Assembly (NCBI GenBank): GCA_018268875.1
Contig: JAFDVT010000223.1
Location: 1 to 8,398, forward strand
Length of the DNA stretch: 8,398 nucleotides
Direction: 5' to 3'
Source of the DNA: Acidobacteriota bacterium
GTDB taxonomy: Bacteria > Acidobacteriota > Terriglobia > Bryobacterales > Bryobacteraceae
Both the position numbers and the translations under genes were made by a program. Within the stretch, counting starts at the first letter, position 1, and each line of letters begins with the position of its first letter. The notes below the pieces were generated by a model. It had not been told where the DNA came from. It saw only the letters and a program-made list of their open reading frames with translations, and searched no databases. Below, piece by piece: positions 6,858 through 8,398 of the stretch.

Positions 6858-6869
6858 CTTTTTTCTATA

Positions 6870-6884
6870 GCCCGGATGCCAGGC
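6870..6884 (-). terminator. Short stem-loop right after the small barrel gene
   Basis: Leftward transcript: GCCTGG, loop CAT, CCGGGC. This gives six pairs including one G-U, starting 6 nt after the stop codon of the small barrel gene. An A-rich stretch rather than a U-tract follows, so it is not a standard intrinsic terminator. It could be a 3'-end stabilising hairpin or a weak attenuator before the cytochrome gene. On the plus strand the G-U pair becomes a C-A mismatch, which favours the leftward reading. Confidence 0.35.
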
Positions 6885-6890
6885 GGCGAT

Positions 6891-7538
6891 CTAGAAGAGG
6901 TAGCTGAGCCCGATCATGGGAGTAATTCCGTGGAGCCAACCGCTCACCGAGGAACCGGCGTTCGGCACAATGACCTTCTTCGGGAAAGGAGTCATGTAGT
7001 CCCAAACGCCCGCCCGAAGAGCCCAACGTTCGTTGATGCGGGCAGAGAACCCGGCGCCGACGCTGATCACGGGACGAAGGTCGTTCGTTTTGGTGAGAAG
7101 CGCGATGCGGCTCAATGGCTGGGCAGCCACTTCTTGCCCCGTTCCCTGAAACAGGCGAACACCGCCACCGAAGGCGACAAAAGGACGCACCGTGGCTTCG
7201 CGAGGCGCAAAGTGGAGGTGCATATCGTAGTGGATCGTGTGCGCTTGCGCGCCGAAGGATGCTTTGGAGCCATTTCCGTCGAGCTGTAACGGGCCACGGG
7301 CATAGTCGTAGCGCATCTCACCGCTCCAACGGTCGGAAGAATGATTAGTCAACCAGGCCGAGCCACTCAGCCCGGTCCCGATTTTGGCGTTCGCGGAGCC
7401 AGCCGCCGCGTTGGCAATCGTTTGCGAGGTGTAGAAACCCGCACCAGCTCCTCCGCCGAACTCCCACTTCTGCCCGAAGGCCAGAGAGCCCAGGAACAGA
7501 GGCGAGGTCATCAGCATGCATACTACTCGCTTCATCAT
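6891..7538 (-). CDS. Small outer-membrane beta-barrel protein (OmpA-like porin fold)
   Basis: The 215-residue product starts with a signal peptide (MMKRVVCMLMTSPLFLGSLAFG, likely cut near Q23). The remainder is a glycine- and aromatic-rich series of about eight amphipathic strands. Examples are WEFGGGAGAGFY, WSGEMRYDYARG, VRPFVAFGGGVRLF, VISVGAGFSARI and the C-terminal MIGLSYLF ending in Phe. Length and pattern match the single-domain 8-stranded outer-membrane barrels common in acidobacteria; no peptidoglycan-binding OmpA C-domain is present. The start at 7538 is preferred over the ATG at 7535 because AAGGAA lies 10 nt upstream of it. The gene precedes the decaheme cytochrome on the same strand with a 91-bp gap containing stem-loops. 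Whether it works with the cytochrome-barrel pair is unknown. Confidence 0.85.
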   Translation of the reverse strand: MMKRVVCMLMTSPLFLGSLAFGQKWEFGGGAGAGFYTSQTIANAAAGSANAKIGTGLSGSAWLTNHSSDRWSGEMRYDYARGPLQLDGNGSKASFGAQAHTIHYDMHLHFAPREATVRPFVAFGGGVRLFQGTGQEVAAQPLSRIALLTKTNDLRPVISVGAGFSARINERWALRAGVWDYMTPFPKKVIVPNAGSSVSGWLHGITPMIGLSYLF

Positions 7539-7548
7539 GTTGTTGTGT

Positions 7549-7554
7549 TTCCTT
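7549..7554 (-). promoter_or_regulatory. Ribosome-binding site of the small barrel gene
   Basis: Leftward, AAGGAA is placed 10 nt before the ATG at 7538 and 13 nt before the second ATG at 7535. It supports the first of the two adjacent methionines. Confidence 0.6.
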
Positions 7555-7603
7555 GTCGTTTAGCCTGCTTTTTGCTGCAAGTCGTATTCGACGATTGCGG
7601 AGT

Positions 7604-7649
7604 GTGGGAGACGTCGAACCTCGCAACCGAGCTTCGGCGTTCTCCCCAC
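7604..7649 (-). terminator. Long stem-loop after the TIGR03437-domain gene
   Basis: The 46-nt segment folds into one long hairpin. The outer stem is GTGGGAGA against TCTCCCCAC, the middle CGTCGAA against TTCGGCG, and the inner CTCG against CGAG closing a 4-nt loop. About 20 pairs form, with one mismatch, one wobble and two single-base bulges. It begins 15 nt after the stop codon of the leftward gene, which suits a transcript 3' end. No U-tract follows in the leftward direction, so termination by itself is uncertain; protection of the 3' end is as likely. Confidence 0.5.
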
Positions 7650-7664
7650 CCTAAATGAACTTGG

Positions 7665-8398
7665 CTATTCCACAACTCGCAGGTTTAGAGTGGTGGAGCC
7701 GTTGCCTTGACGAATCTGCAACGGAACCGCGAGGCCCGTCGGAACATTACGCGGCACGTTGACTGTGATCTGATACTGCCCGATTTCGCCGGGCACCATG
7801 GCCGCCGATTCGACGGGCAGGTTGACGCCGCCCAAGGTAACCGTCGGAGCGACCAACGGTACCGCGGCCGGATCCGATGGCGCCGGCATACCCGAATCCA
7901 CCGGAGGATTGGTCTGGCCGAGGCCGGTCAGGTACACCGTCAGCGTGTCGGTGCGGTGCACGGGATTTGAATCCGTAACCACAATCCGATTGGCGGCGCG
8001 AATGACCGTCGGAACTTCGCCCACTTCCTCAACCGCGGTGCGGAACACCGACGGCGCCTGCGGCTGAATGGTGAGGTTGTAGGTATCGCTCACACCACCT
8101 GGGGTACGCAAAATCAGTGCCACGTTTCCGGTCGCCTGGAAGGGCAATTGCGCGTTGATCACGTTCGGTGACACGAAGATCACCGGCAGTGGCAAGCCGT
8201 TCACCGTGAGGCAGCTTTCGCCAAGCGCCGTAGGCAGCGGCTTCTCGACGGTCGCGAGGTTCACGGGGCTCAAATTGTTTCCACCGATGGTCACCAGCCC
8301 CCCGGGCGCGACATTTCCGGTCTGGTCCGCAGCGTTGACAACTCTGCGAATCTGCGGCGGCGCCACGGCTGAGTCGTACTGCCACGGCAGGACCGTAA
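7665..8398 (-). CDS. C-terminal part of a TIGR03437 (Solibacter C-terminal domain) protein, cut by the right edge
   Basis: The leftward frame stays open to the window edge, giving the last 243 residues of a longer protein. A GTG at 8366 is an internal valine codon, not a start: the reading continues upstream as VLPWQYDSAV. The visible part matches the TIGR03437 domain. It has RRVVNAADQTG, VAPGGLVTIGGNNL, the stretch LPTALG with VNGLPLPVIFVSPNVINAQLPF, YLTGLGQTNPPVDSG and the closing PGEIGQYQITVNVP. This domain ends many large secreted or surface proteins in Solibacter and relatives; its function is not known. The upstream part, which would show the rest of the protein's nature, is outside the window. 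A stem-loop follows the stop, and the small barrel gene starts 126 bp further on the same strand. Confidence 0.88.
   Translation of the reverse strand, partial: TVLPWQYDSAVAPPQIRRVVNAADQTGNVAPGGLVTIGGNNLSPVNLATVEKPLPTALGESCLTVNGLPLPVIFVSPNVINAQLPFQATGNVALILRTPGGVSDTYNLTIQPQAPSVFRTAVEEVGEVPTVIRAANRIVVTDSNPVHRTDTLTVYLTGLGQTNPPVDSGMPAPSDPAAVPLVAPTVTLGGVNLPVESAAMVPGEIGQYQITVNVPRNVPTGLAVPLQIRQGNGSTTLNLRVVE

Noticed and set aside
6852..7289. Rightward 145-codon frame opposite the small barrel gene
   Set aside because: The opposite strand encodes a signal peptide plus barrel pattern ending in Phe. The rightward product has no such features.
8364..8366. GTG as the start of the TIGR03437 gene
   Set aside because: The frame continues open to the window edge with plausible sequence, so this is an internal valine codon of a truncated gene.

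Overview
The window is a GC-rich bacterial chromosome segment that most likely comes from an acidobacterium of the Solibacter/Bryobacter lineage (Bryobacterales). The best clue is the gene cut by the right edge. Its C-terminal ~230 residues match the 'Solibacter uncharacterized C-terminal domain' (TIGR03437), which is massively expanded in that lineage. A short cyanobacterial-type ThiC and a soil-bacterium-like set of envelope genes agree with this. The assignment comes from reading the sequence, not from a search.

Left part (1-3444): housekeeping genes. The 5' two thirds of thiC (thiamin pyrimidine synthesis) run leftward off the window. Only 35 bp away and divergent lies a rightward three-gene unit. 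It consists of murQ (MurNAc-6-phosphate etherase, cell-wall recycling), murA (first committed step of peptidoglycan synthesis, overlapping murQ by 8 bp) and a single-domain rhodanese (14 bp after murA). MurQ returns MurNAc-6-P to GlcNAc-6-P, which can become UDP-GlcNAc, the substrate of MurA, so recycling and new synthesis are encoded together.

Right part (3457-8398): a leftward cluster of envelope genes. In transcription order these are the TIGR03437-domain protein (3' end only), a small 8-stranded-type outer-membrane barrel, a decaheme periplasmic c-type cytochrome of the MtrA/DmsE type, a large cysteine-free outer-membrane beta-barrel (670 aa, MtrB/PioB-like) and a small four-helix membrane protein. 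The cytochrome and large barrel are 20 bp apart and look like a porin-cytochrome conduit that could carry electrons across the outer membrane. No MtrC/OmcA-like surface cytochrome, CymA-like quinol dehydrogenase or DMSO-reductase gene is in the window. This conduit is the most interesting system here.

Non-coding sequence is scarce; no gap exceeds 126 bp. The gaps in the right part hold stem-loops. One lies just after the TIGR03437 gene. Two lie between the small barrel and the cytochrome, and one of these covers the position where the cytochrome's ribosome-binding site should be. I saw no tRNA, rRNA, CRISPR, insertion sequence or phage feature.
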